From Aselliscus stoliczkanus (taxonomy: Eukaryota > Chordata > Mammalia > Chiroptera > Hipposideridae): a DNA stretch of 64,000 nucleotides. Where the stretch lies: assembly GCA_033961575.1 (NCBI GenBank), contig CM066738.1, positions 69,735,478 through 69,799,477 of the forward strand, written 5' to 3'. Numbering within the stretch: the first letter of the stretch is position 1; each line of letters begins with the position of its first letter. The notes under the pieces are model-generated. The model had not been told where the DNA came from. It saw nothing but the letters and a program-made list of their open reading frames with translations, and did no database searches. Shown here piece by piece: positions 10,496 to 24,500 of this stretch. The position numbers and the translations under genes were made by a program.

Positions 10496-13400
10496 AAAAT
10501 AAAATAAAGTGATCTGATACATTTAGATACTAAATTATGAGTATCTAGCTATTTTTTTCTGTTTATCACAGTGGAAAACATTATAATACTGACATTTTAT
10601 TTCTTATTACTACATTTTCTTAAAAAAAAATTTTAAAACAGTTAATTCATTTTACCATGACTCGGTGAAAAAACGTCATCCACAGAATTCAGACACAACA
10701 CTGGAATTCCTACTGACTTCAGTCTATGGTTTGGACTGGCATCAGTATAATAATCATCAATTGTTTGGTACCCAAACATGACTGAAGTAAATCGCTTATC
10801 AAACTCTCTGATGGATTTAGCCTGAAAATAAAAAAACAAAAACAGATTATATCTATTGAGATCAAAAGAGGTAATAACAATGTTACATAAAGCTTAGGCC
10901 AGCCGAGTGGCGTGTTGGTTAAGAGTTGGCTTGGTACGCCTGCTCTGAGCAGCTGAGTCCCGGTTCGGATCCCACATAAGGGCCAGTGATGCTGCGCCCT
11001 CTACAGCTAAGATGGTGAACAACAGCTCGATCTGGAGCTGGGCTGCCATGAGTGGCTCGCAGACAGCGTAGGCTGCAGCCCCTGCTGCAGTGGGCTGCCA
11101 TAAGCTACCATGAGTGGCTAGCAGCCAGCATGAGCAGCCGGCAGCCAGTGTGAGCTGCCAAGAGCCACCGTGAGTGGTCATCCAGTGGCTGGTGACCGAT
11201 CTGCTTCATCCGGGAAAAGTGCGACAATACCAACAAGGGCCAGTGAAGCAATGTCCTCCACAACTAGACTGAAGAACAAAAAGAACAGCAACTTGTCTGT
11301 TCCCCTTCCACAATTCCCCAACTCTGTTCCCCTCCCCAAATTCTCCAATAAAATCTTTAAAAAAAAAAATTACCTAAAGTTTGTCTCCTACCTTCATGAC
11401 ATGATCCATGTCAATTTGTTTTACAAACATATGCCGGTGCCTAAACAAAAGAATATCAAAAGTAAAAATTAAGGTCATTCCCATCTCAAATATACCTAAT
11501 ATACCTAAAATACAGAGTAATACATAACTAAGCCTAGCACGGGGCACTGACTTAAATATTTACTTAATCAGACATGTATATTGATATTTGTCCCAAAGAC
11601 AATTTTTTTTTAAGGTTTTATTTAGGGAACTGGGGAAGGGGAACCGTGTTGGGGATTGGGGAAGGGGAATAGCCAAGTTGTTGTTCAATCTTCATTGTGG
11701 AGGGCACCAATCGCCATCTGGCTTCCCATCGGCAGCTCGTGGTCTCTAAGCTCAAGGTGCTGTGTTCAATCTTAGTTGTGGATGGGCGTAGCCACCATCC
11801 CATGAGGGAGTGAAACCAGCAGCCTTATTGTTAAGAGCACACGCTCTATCCTCTGAGCCATCAGAGTGGCAGCTCAGCTCAAGGTGCTGAATTCAATCTT
11901 TAGTTGAACAGGCAATCTTGTTGTTACACCAGCTGAGCCATCCTGCCACTTGTTGGCAGCTCAGCGACAGCTCAGCTAGGGCACAGTGTTCAATGGCCCA
12001 TGTGGGAATCAAACCAGCAGCCCTGTTGCTCAGAGCACGCGCGCTAAGCCAACTCAACCAATTGAGCCACTCAGCTGGCCCCGACATTTTTTTTTTTTTT
12101 TTAGCTGAGTCACCCTGCCACTTTTTGGCAGCTCAGTGGCAACTCAGCTTGGGCTGGGCATCGAACTGCTGTTGCACAGAGTTCAGCTCGCACTCTTGAG
12201 CGAGCTCTTAACCAACTGAGCCACTTGGCAGGCCCCAAGACATTTTTTTAAAGTACTTTTTTTCTTAATTGAGAAAGAGTAAATGAGTTCTAAAATAAAT
12301 ATAAGTGTTGTTTCATAACAAATTAGACCTGTACAATGATGCTATTAAACCATTTTGACCAAAAAGGCCTTATTTAAGCCAGAAGTTTTCAATTGGATAA
12401 ATTCTCTGAAGATATTACTTTTAAAATTGTTATATTGAAAATTAGAATTTATATTTTTGTATAGTTATTGGTCATTTTTGTTGTATAACCTATACTTTAT
12501 GGGCCCAGCATGCTTCAGCTGCGCAACTCTGCTATCCTGTATAGCCTATAGTTTTATTCAAATCACTCTCTTCACTTTTCTTGCTACTATTCCCCATTCC
12601 AGTGACCACAAGTAATTAATGATACAATGATTCTTTAATATTTTTAGCAATATTTTATAGTCAACATCTGTAATTTAACAAATATGTTACATTTAATCCA
12701 GTGTTTAATGTCAACTTTCGGGATAATTATAGTTTTCAATAAGTCATGCACAAATTAACTGACTCTGTATTTAGAGTTTATATTAGGTACTGATAACAAT
12801 TAGAAAATCCAGGGAAACAGCTCATAATGGTACTCAACATACTTAATACTAATGTTTTTAGCCTTTTAGAATAATTTAGAACAGTGATAGAACAATGATC
12901 TTCAAAGCGGGGGCCCATACCCTGGGGGTACAGAAAAACAAGATAACTCATTGAGGTACAGAAAGAAAACATTAGAAATTCTATCGAAATTTTTTAGTTT
13001 ATACTTAAAGTCTTTTTTACTTTGGTATATACTTACAATAAAAGATATTTTGGTGCAGCAGTAAATGCATATAACATAAACATACATATATTAGCAGTGT
13101 TGTTCTTTATAACTTTTTGTTCTTGGGGTATGTAATCCAAAAAGTTTGGAGATGGCCATTTTAAAGATTACTCACTGGGCCGGCCGAGTGGCGCATTGGT
13201 TGAGCGCTGGTTTTGGGATGCCAGCGGCCCCGGTTCGGATCCCACATGAGGGCCAGTGACACTGCTCTCTACAGCTAACAACAGCTCCACCTGGAGCTGG
13301 GCTGTGCAAGCCCCGGTGATGGTGTGGGCTGCAGCCCCTGCTGCAGTGGGCTGCCATAGGCTACAGTGAGTGGCCCGCAGCCAGCGTGAGCGGCTGGCAG

Positions 13401-15466
13401 CCAGCACGAGCTGCCAATAGCCGCGGTGAGCGACCATCCAGAGGCCAGCGACCGATCTGCCTCATGCGGGAAGAGCGCAATGATGATACCAACAGTGAAG
13501 CAACATCCTCCGCAACTAGACTGAAGAACAAAAAGACAGCAACTTGTCTGTTCCCCTTCCCCGATTCCCCAACGCTGTTCCCCTCTGCAAATTCCCCAAT
13601 AAAAAAATCTTAAAAAAAAAAAAAAAAAAGACTTTAAAAAAAAAAAAAGATTACTCACTTATTAATTGAAGACTGGAGGCAAGTTGTCAAATAATAATTA
13701 AAAAGCAGCCAGTTCAGTGGTTTCTCCAATGACTCCGAGCAAGCAAAAGTATTCCAACCAACTGAAAAAGTTGCAGCTGCCTTCAAAGGAGTTTTTGGCC
13801 CAGTTTTGCCCAGGTAATTTAATAGCAGCATTCTAAAATAAGGAGAAACAGCAAACTCAGGGATGAATTTGTTATAGCTGTGAACACATCCCATTTCTAA
13901 TTATGGGCTTTACCAACTATGGAGAAGAAAAATACAAACCAGTTCTTAAGCATTTTATCTTGGAAAAGCATGCAAGTATCTTCATTCTTACTTTACAATC
14001 ATACATTTATTTATCTTGCAGTCAACTATATTGACTGAGACAAAGCATTATTTATGTTTATTGTTCTATGAAGTAAAACATGAGAGAACTCTACCGTAAG
14101 AGTGGGTTTTTTTTTCTTTTTTTCAAAGTGACATAGGAGATTTAAAATTTTGCAAATCCCTGTGCCCTAGCCTCCAGTTGAATGTTTAATTTAATATGTG
14201 AGGGGTGTTTCAGGCAAACTTTTTCTATCAAGTGCTACATAGTAATGTTTCGGGCTTGCGGGGGTCCTATAATCTCTGTTGCAACTACTTGACTCTGCGA
14301 TTGTAATTTGAAAGCAGCCGTAGACAATACATAAATAAATGTTTTCCAATACAACATTACATACCAACATTGAAGTGTGAATTTCATATTATTTTCAAAT
14401 ATCATGAAATACTATTCTTCTTATGATTTTTTTAAATCATTTAAATATATAACCTTCTTAGCTCTTAATTGTACAAAAACAGACAGCTGACCAGATTTGG
14501 CCCGCATACTGTGTTTTTCAAATCCTTGGCATAGAAAAAAGGAGCACAAATGTGGCTGAACATTGGAATCATTTAGGGAGTTTTTAAACCTATTATGGAT
14601 GTCTGGGTCTCACCCCCAGAGATTCTGAGGAGTCAATATGGGTGGCCATTCCAGTTGCTCATGCATCATTGCACCCTATAGCAAGTCTCTAAAGGGGTCC
14701 CTAGTCTAGAGTTAGACTTTCTAGATTGTGATGGAGCATTTGGCCCCTAAAAGTAACTAGTTTTCTCTTCCTACTCCTTCCTGTTATTTATCCTTATCTC
14801 CTATCACATATTTTCCTTCTTTCTTGTTGTTCTGTGAATTTTCTTGATTCTACCTTAGTTCTATTTTTGTTAAAGGTACAAGAATGGAGTTTAATATAAT
14901 ATTAATGTCAAAATCTAAGTTTAACATCGCCATCTAAGAGAAAGGATGATATCCTAAATTCTACTTCTCATTATAGTATTTTCTGTTATTTATTTCTCTA
15001 ATTGTCCAGGTTCTGAATTAGGAGAAATGGGTAAAAATTCTCATTCTTTTTTCCAACCTAAATGGCTTGCAGAGTGAATGTGATGAGATTTTAGATAAAA
15101 AAATGGAGATTTCATTTTGGAAAGACTCTTCATAATGACTGTATTCCTCTGTATATATCACTGTGGCTCACTAAGCCATTTAAAGGATTGATGCTTATTC
15201 TCTAGCAAAGGGTTCATTCCAGGGTCCTAGTTTTGGTAGCCCTATTCTTCGGCTGGAGGTCAGAGATTTCTGGGAGGCTAGTATAATGGGCAAATTGGAA
15301 GGGGTCGAAGGGAAGCTCTCATGTGTAGGAAGGACCAGGAGTAGCTATGTCCAAGTAGGAGGGAATACTTCTTAGTTATTACTTAGGAACAAAATAATGT
15401 CAAGGGTTGTTTTACTTTGACAGAAAAATGACACGATTTTTTCACGAAAAGAAAAAAGTTACAGAG

Positions 15467-15510
<44 letters not shown>

Positions 15511-18500
15511 TATGGGTTGAGAGACTTAAAAGGCATATCAGGGCTGGCCGAGTGGCTCAGTTGGTTAAGAGCTTGCTCAAGAGTGCGAGCTGAGCTCTGA
15601 GCATCAGCGGTTCGATGCCCAGCCTGAACTGAGCAGCCGCTGAACTGCCAACAGGTAGCAGGATGGCTCAACTAAAAAAAAAAAAAAAAAAAAAAAGGCA
15701 TATCAATCTCAATGAATGTATGTACTTTATCTGGCTCCTAACTCAAATAAACTATTAAAAAAGGCCAACAAACAAATTGATGATTGGGAAAATATGACAA
15801 TATATTTGAGAACATTTGGGAATTATTGTTAGTTTTGCTCAGGTATGATAATGACATTGGGTGTTTGGTTTTTTTTAAATTTTTATTTATTTATTTTTTT
15901 TTTGAGGGCAGTGTCACTGGCCCTCATATGTGGGACCTGAACCGGGGCCGCTGGCTTCCCAGGCCAGCGCTTAACCACCGTGCCACTTGGCCGGCCCCAT
16001 GTTTGGTTTTTTTTTAAAGAGACTTTACCTTTTAGAGATACCTGAAGTATTTATAAACGATATCTGAGATTTATTTTAAAATAATCAAAATTGGGAGGGA
16101 TGGAGAATTATTATCCATGAGTTGACAATTATTGAAACTGGGTGATGAGTATATATGGGGGATGATTAACTCTACTTTTATATACTGTATTTATAACTTT
16201 CTATATGCTTTTTAAAGCTAGTTTACCAGTTCATTGGGAGATTTTAATCTGACTGGATTTACAGCAGAATGGCTTCCTTGGCTAGACTCAGTTCTGGTTC
16301 AAAGTCCCTATTTAGCTCCAGGCATCACAGCTTGGGGAGTACCCCAGTATGGGAGTTGAAGAGGGGACACTAGGCATAAGGATCTTAGACAGATGCTTTT
16401 CTCTGTTGCATTCCAAAAGAAAAAATGTGTCACGCTGTAAAACACATCCCAAGTGGTAAACCGACTTGGGAATGTTTCGCAGTGCTAGGCAACTAAAAAG
16501 GGTGTTTCCTTCAAACAATTTACAAGACATTAATATTCAACCAGCTGCAAAGGCTACCGGTCAAGTTCTGCCTTTGGGCACTGAGGCTTCAATGCAGCAT
16601 GAATAGGCATTTCCCAGGAGTTTATGAATAGAGAATCTGGGCCTGTTTATGTAAGGTCTGGCCTTTAAAAAGTCAAGAATTTATAAGATTAAGGGAAAAA
16701 AGTTCAGCTGGCACCCTGTCCTTTTAGGTTCACATTATAGGGCAAAGGAAAGAGAAGCAAAATGATGTCCATTAAGCACAATTCAGAGATTCTGCCTAGA
16801 TTTTCTGCACAGATTCAGACATATTTCTTCCTTTAGTAGGTCAAGTCAGACCTTCCATGCTAATTTAAGAAACGTATTCTTTTCTTCTTAGTTTATGTTT
16901 ATCAGAATCTAAAAAGGTGGCTGAAGCCTATTTTTCAGAGTCTATCATTTTTAAAAACTGTTCTTTTTCAAGTAAATACAATCCGAAGATGTTTTAAAAA
17001 TTGAAATGTCAGATATGTTAATTATAAAATTAAGAAAAAAATATCATTTTCTACTTCACGTCTTTGTTGGTTTGAAAATGTAGTTTGGGACAATGGTTTA
17101 GGAAATCTAAGCATAGTAAAATGCCAGATAATAAAAATTTTGGATTTTATTAAGCGCACTATCACTAATATATATTAGTAGTAGTAGAAATGAACCTAAA
17201 TATATACATGGCATAAAAGTTCAAAAAAAGTCCCAATGTATTGCAAGCAGCACAGATTATAATAATATTCATATGCTTAAAAAGTTTTTGAAGGCCACTT
17301 GAGTTGGAGAGCGAGCAATAAGTGATTATTTCTATGATTGGAATGAAAAAGTCATGCTACAAATTCAGCTTTTTTTTTTTTTTTTTTTTTTTAGCTGAGC
17401 CATCCTGCCACCTGTTGGCCGCTCAACTGCAACTCAGCTCGGGCTGGCCTCGAACAGCTCTTGCTCAGAGTTCAGCTCGCACTCTTGAGCGAGCTCTTAA
17501 CCAACTGAGCCACTCGGCCGGCCCAAATTCACCTTCTTGAGTGCTCCAGGAGACCGCAAGTTAAGGGCCAGCTGGGAGTACATCAGGGAATCTGAAGGTC
17601 AACATGGCAGCCAACAAGTGATGGAAATCAACTTCATGGGTTTCAGACAAGCCTTTATGCTCACAAAACCCTGAGTAGTCAAAGGAGAGGTACTTATATC
17701 CTTTTCACTAGAGAGGCCAGCAGTCAAGGAAAATATTAAAATTCACATGAATTCATTCCTCCATTCATTCAACCTTATGTGATAAAATATAATAAAAATA
17801 ATTACACATTGATTTTAAAATGTCTTATAGTCCTCCAAAAGAGGCAGCTGGTAAGACCACTTCCCTCAGACATTTTATTTATTTATTTATTTTCCCTCAG
17901 ACATTTTAAAAGGAAAAACCTTACCCTCCCATTGAAACCCCTGCTGCCAGGAAAGTTGCAGAAGGGTACAGACTGTGTACATGGTGAATAACTGTCTCCA
18001 AATCTTCAGTGTTAGCGCAACAGTAAGTCCTTGGTGTCTACAAGCAGTGATAGGTAAAACATAAAATTTAAAATTGTGAGGTTAATGATTTGAATAATGC
18101 AAAATTGTGAAAAAAGAGCAAGAAGTCAACATAAATATGAGAAAATAACCTTTGTACATACTACAATAAAAATTTATAATTTTCTTATCTTGCAATACAT
18201 ATATATATGCCATTTAAAGTCAATGCTATTTGACTTGATACTAACAAAAAGACTGATCGTGCAAGGAAGGCTTGACAGAAATGGGCAATTCCAATACAAA
18301 TACCTTAAAGTAAACAATAATGCAGTACATTACTCAGATGTGCCTCTGATTAAACAAGAACACAGTCAATTTAGGAAGAAAAAAAATTGTTTTATAGGAA
18401 AAAAAACAAAAACAAAAAACCCTATGCCTGATAAAGCCAAAGTCATTCTTTTTTTTTTTTTTAACATTTTATTGGGGAATTGGGAGAGGGGAACAGGGTT

Positions 18501-21500
18501 GGGGAACCAGGGAAGGGGACCAGACAAGTTGCTGTCTTTTTGTTCTTCAGTCTAGTTGTGGAGGACATTGCTTCACTGGCCCACGTTGGTATCATCATTG
18601 CGCTCTTCTCAGGTGAGGCAGATTGGTCACCGGCCTCTGGACAACGGCTCACAGCGGCTCTTGGCAGCTCACACCGGCTGCCAGCCGCTCACGCTTGCTG
18701 CAGGCCACTCACTGTAGCCTATGATAGCCCACTGCAGCAGGGGCTGCAGCTATGCCTTCCCAGGAACTCACAGCAGCCCAGTTCCAGGTGGAGCTGTTGT
18801 TCACGATCTTAGCTGTAGAGGGCAGTGTCACTGGCCCTCATATGTGGGATCCGAAGCGGGGCCGCTGGCGTCCCAAGCCAGCTCTTAACCAACACGCCAC
18901 TCGGCTGGCCCCAAAGTAATTCTTTATTAAAAAAAACACGCAAGCAAGTTCACAAAAAAGTCTTTCCAATAACGCCACAAAAAATTTAAATTGTGGCTCA
19001 TTTCTAACTGGGGAACTGTTTTCTCTATTGAGTGCTGACTACCGATGAAGGACTGTGGTTTTCTGGCATTGCCTTCACTCTAGACAAAGCAATATCCAGT
19101 CTGATTTAGCAATTAAATCTTGTTTTTACAATAATATATCCATATAGCCCCAGCTGCACTATGCTGAAACGGACACGTAAAATGTTAAAATATGTAAAGC
19201 TGATTATGCTTCAATACATAATGCATTAAAAAAATAGTTTTCATGTGAACTTCATCAATAAAGGTTTTGTTTCTAGGAGAAAAGCTTCACAGATGCATTA
19301 CTCAAGATCAGGGAGGAGAGGACAAGCCTGTCCGTAGAATAGATGTCAGAAGGTGTATATGTATAAAGTATATATGAGATAAAATAACCAGAAATTTAAT
19401 GACAAGGAGAAGAATCTGGTAACATCACTCTAATAAAAATACTGAAACCAGTTATTTGTAGCCCCCCAATGGTAGTATTTCAATTGACCATGATCACAAT
19501 AGTAAGGCATGTTGTCGCCCACTGTTCAATCACTAATGAGTAGTATGAGAAAATTACAATTTTCTTTCTTTCTTTCTTTCTTTTTTTTTTTTTTGAGGGC
19601 AGTGTCACTGGCCCTCATATGTGGGACTGAACTGGGGCTGCTGGCTCCCCCAGCCAGCGCTTAACCACCACGCCACTCGGCCGGCCCGAAAATTACAATT
19701 TTCAATGCTGCCTCCAATTAACCCAAGCCTAAAACACTACCTACTGCCTACTATTGTCTTTCTGAGATCTGCAAATATGGAACTCTCCAAAAGATAAAAG
19801 TTGGGCTGGCGGAGTGGCTCAGTGGTTAAGCACTGGCTTGGGAAGCCAGCGGCCCCAATTCGGCTCCCACATATGAGGGCCAGTGACACTGCCCTCAAAA
19901 AAAACAAAAAAACAAACAAACAAACAAAAGATAAAAGTTAACATGACAGTATTCATAATGTCTAAAATTTATTGAATAAATTAAATTTGTGTCCACAAAA
20001 CCCTGAAGAATATCCTATTAGTATATCTATTTTATAAATAGGAAATTGAGTTTAGAAAATTTAAATAACTCCTGTAACACCTGAACAGCTAAGTTGAGAT
20101 AAAAACACTTTGTGATTAAATGTTTTTGTGTAATACAAATTCAATGTAAAATGTAAATAGAACAATATCTACTAGTATGCTCGTTCATAGTGACTGCAGA
20201 ATTTGTCTTGAAAAGTCAGGTGAAAAAACCATCCTTACTTAGCATTTTTATTATATTTGAGTCTCTTTACACTGCATAGCTTTAAAATTTCTGAATTATT
20301 TATGAATAAGTCACCAAAATGTACTCTTGCTATGCAGGCTTTAAGTGGAGTATGTGTGCACATGTACGTACACATACACATACACAAACACATAAATATA
20401 CAAAGAATTAGGGTACAAGAAAAAATTTTAAATTATGAAAAATTATTAGGATCAGAAGATTTTAGTGTCAGGAAGGACCATACATAGAACCAAGTTCCTT
20501 ATTTACACATGATGAAATTGAGGCTCAGCAAGGTTAAGTAATTTGCCAAAGGTTACAAAGTAGCAAAGCCTGGTATATATGTTTGTAATACCTAAACTAA
20601 TTATTGTAAAGCACTGGGATTCCATGAGGTATTTAGTAAACAAATCATTATCTGGTACCCTGAAACACAAGAACTTATTTTTCCCTAGACATTTTTCTCT
20701 AAATGGATTACATTAAAATTGAAACTGATAATACTGGTGTAGATCAAAGTTGCAGGAATGTTGAAATTCAGGAAATCCAGGGTCTTTCCAGCACAATCTG
20801 CCTCATGCTGGCTGCTCCCTTGGCTTCTATGATGGCACTATCCTATTCTCTTCCTGTGTCTGGCTTTCCAGTTCCTGTCATTCTGCCCCCAAACCCAAAT
20901 GCAGGTATTCATTTCCAAAAGTTTCATCTTAGGCCTGCATCTGCTTCTCTGGTCAATACCCAATTCCTGAAGGTCTTATCTACCTCCATAGCTTCATCAA
21001 ACCACATTTATGCAATGACTAAAGCTAAATCTCCACTCTTATTTTCATCTTATGTTCCAGATCCAAATTTAAAAGTTCTACAATAGCAGCCAACTTCACT
21101 GCAATGTTCTGACAGTACTTCAAACTCAAAATACCCCAAAGTAAACCCTTTTCTCTTCATGAAAACTCCTAATGCTTCTCCTAACTTCCCATTTTTCTAA
21201 AAAGGACACTTACATTTTTCTAGTTAAAACTGTAAGTAACATTGCCTTCTCCCTCTTTCTGACCCTCATAGCCAATCCTGCAGCTTCTTCTTCCTCAGTA
21301 TCTCTTGCAGGAAACACAAAAGACCACTTCTTTCAACTCTAGTAAAGGCTTGATATATATTAGATTCTCTCAGAAAGGCCTGATACAAGGATGTGTGAGT
21401 GCAAGCAGTTCATTTGCAAGGTATAATAATACCAGGAAGTGCCAGTAGGGGAGTGGTGAAGTGAGTCAGGAAGGGTAGGAAATCAATAAAGAATTTGTTA

Positions 21501-24500
21501 CCAAGCTGTTTGTGGCTGTGGGCAACTGAGACTCAATCCTCTTGGGGCACTTTGGAAGACTGTGTTGAAAATGGCTTGGGCCAGCTGAGTGATGCAGTGG
21601 TTAAGTACTGGCTTCAGAAGCCAGCGGCCCGGTTCACGTCCCACATGTGAGGGCCGATGACACTGCCCTCAAAAAAAAAAAAAAGGAAAAAGAAAATGGC
21701 TTAAAATTATCCCAACCAAATGGCAAGGGGGCTGGATTATTCATCTAACAGTTCTCTTCAGTCATTGGTCGAACGCTGTTCCTGAAAGATGTTAACTCCC
21801 TGGCACTTCTGGTCTGCCCTGAGCACAGGTCCAGGAAGCTCCAGTCTGGAGACGACCCCCAAAGAGATGTGGGTGCTTGCAGTTGGAAGCCATCACGCAG
21901 ACATAGATGGAAATGGTTAAGTGCCAGGGGGGTAAAGGTGTGGCAAGGGTACAGCAGCAACTGCCTTGCTACCAGGCTTTTTTAACCTTTCACCTAGGCT
22001 GCTGTGATAACCTCTTTAACTAGTTAACTCCAAGCCTTCCCTGATAACCATCCATAATTGTACCTCCCACTTACTGTCAGATTAGTGTTTCCAAAGAACA
22101 CTTCCAGCTTTAATTATGACAGTATTTCTGCTCAAAATTCTTCATTAGCTTTCCATTACCAAGTGAATTAAGGACAAATTCCTCTGTCAAGTGTTCAAGG
22201 CCCTCAACAATATGCCAAGCAATCTTTCTAGCTCTGTATTTTACTATTTCTCTACATGTATGGATTCCGGTCAATGGAACACTACTATACTCTTGACTGC
22301 TAGGCCTCTTAATATCCTTGGCACCTGTGTAAACTTCATCTGCAAGTGTCCTTCACTGTCAATTCTTCCTGTTGAAATCATGTCTTGAATAAATGTGAGA
22401 CAAAAGGTAACATTTGGCCCCTTGTCTCCAGAACCTCATAGCCTTTCCAAATTCTACCCCCAATTGTCCTGGTCAGTGGGCTCCCTGCCTTCCTAAATCT
22501 TTGAGTCTCTGTTACAATTTTAGTCACCTCTATCTCTGACAATCAATAAATTCTTGTTGAATTGAACTGAAACACATAGGACTAAAAATGAGAAGAACTG
22601 ATTAGTAAGTTGTCATATGCAAAACCATGTGGTTACACCACATAACCTCTTGGTATTTGGTGGGATCCAACAGGCAACATATGCCTTCTTTCTTCACAGG
22701 ACTTGAATACCATGAAAGGAAAGATCCATTCAGGGCACACAGCAAAGACACTTATGGGGGCAATACATTGAATTGGGAGGCCTGCCAGAAATTTTGTTCA
22801 GGTTTGAAGCTATAAGTAGCAGCTTTTTAGACAAAAACTGTTAGTTAATTCTCAGTTGCTAGGGCTACTAATGCAACCAGCCACTATTCTATTGCAGTAA
22901 TTCCTGTTTTTCTCCATGCTTCCAAAACAGAGGTAGAGTAAGCCACACCTAATCAGAAAAAGGATGAAAGAAGACCTGGCAGGATTCAGCTGGGTGGTGA
23001 AAATCCTTTTAGAGATAGATGAAAATGGGAAAGCCATTCTGGAAAAATGAAGAAAATCTAAAGGATAGGTAACCCTCCAGCAGATATTTGGGAATCAATA
23101 TTTTATAAGTTAGATAGAATAATTTGACAATAAGTACAAACTAAGATTGTTCAAATTGTCCAACTGCAATTATGATCAGAGAAACAATAATTTGTTTAAC
23201 TGGTGTTAGAGATTAGTTTTTAAAAATCATTGAAAAAATAATAAAATGAAATTAATTCTTAATTATTTACATATAATAGATGGGAAAAGAATAAAGCAAT
23301 ATTTTATATTTATCTATGGATAATATCTAATTTATCCTTCTTAATCAACTTCCAAAAAGTAGACAAACTGATTTCTCCTTAACCTGAAAGAGAATTTTCT
23401 TATCCTGGTTTAGAAATCATTTAAAACAAATTTCATTAACTATTATTATTATTTTTTTTTTGTCTAGAAACAAATTTAAATTCATCCTGTTAGTCAGGTA
23501 GTCTGACTGTCTAGCCACTCTAGGAGGAGATTAATTTGCTAATCTGTAGTAGAAGTCATAACCGAGGACCCTTCTCCCAATAGTAGGAAAAAATTCTAAA
23601 GAATTCAGTTCATGTGGAGAAAAGGGAACCCTGGTGTGCTGTTGGTGGGATTGCTGCAGATTGGTGCAGCCATTATGGAAATCAGTATGGAGGCATCTCA
23701 AAAAACTGAAAATGGAACTACCTTATGACCCAGCAATTCCACTCTTAGGTATCTATCCAGAGAAACCCAAGACACTAATTTGAAAAAATATATGCACCCC
23801 TATGTTTATTGCAGTGCTATTTACAACAGCCAAGACTCGGAAACAACTGAAATGCCCATTGGTAGATGACTAGATTAAGAAACTGTGGTACATATATACA
23901 ATGGAATATTACTCAGCTATAAAGAAGAATGAAATCTTACCATTTGCAACAATAAATACCATATGATCTCACTTATATGTGGATCTATAGAACTGAATAA
24001 ATGAGCAAAGTAAACAGAAATAGTCTCAGAGATATAGAAGAAAAACGGATGGCTGCTAGATAGGAAGGGGGTGGGGATGAGGGAGAAGGGGAAGGGATTA
24101 GACAGCATAAATTGGTAACTACAGTATTGCCACAGGGATATGAAAGACAGTTTGGGGAATATAATTAATAATGTTGTAAATACTTCGTAGGGTGTCAGAT
24201 GGTCATATGTCTTTTTTTTTTTTTTTAGCTGAGCCATCCTGCTACCTGTTGCAGCTCAGCGGCTGCTCAGCTCAGGCTGGGCATCGAACTGCTGTTGCTC
24301 AGAGCTCAGCTCGCACTCTTGAGCGAGCTCTTAACCAACTGAGTCACTCGGCCGGCCCCAGATGGTCACATGTCTTGTTAGGGAGACCACTTCATGGACG
24401 GTGTAGAGGCTTGACCACTGCACTGTACACTTGAAGCTGATGTTGTATGTCAACTATAATTTAATATATATATAGTTATGGGATGTGGAGTATAGTGTGG

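Noticed and set aside
20703..21086. 127-codon plus-strand ORF in intron 4
   Set aside because: No recognisable domain, antisense within an intron, no promoter, no homology I can recall. Chance ORFs of this size are expected in 64 kb.
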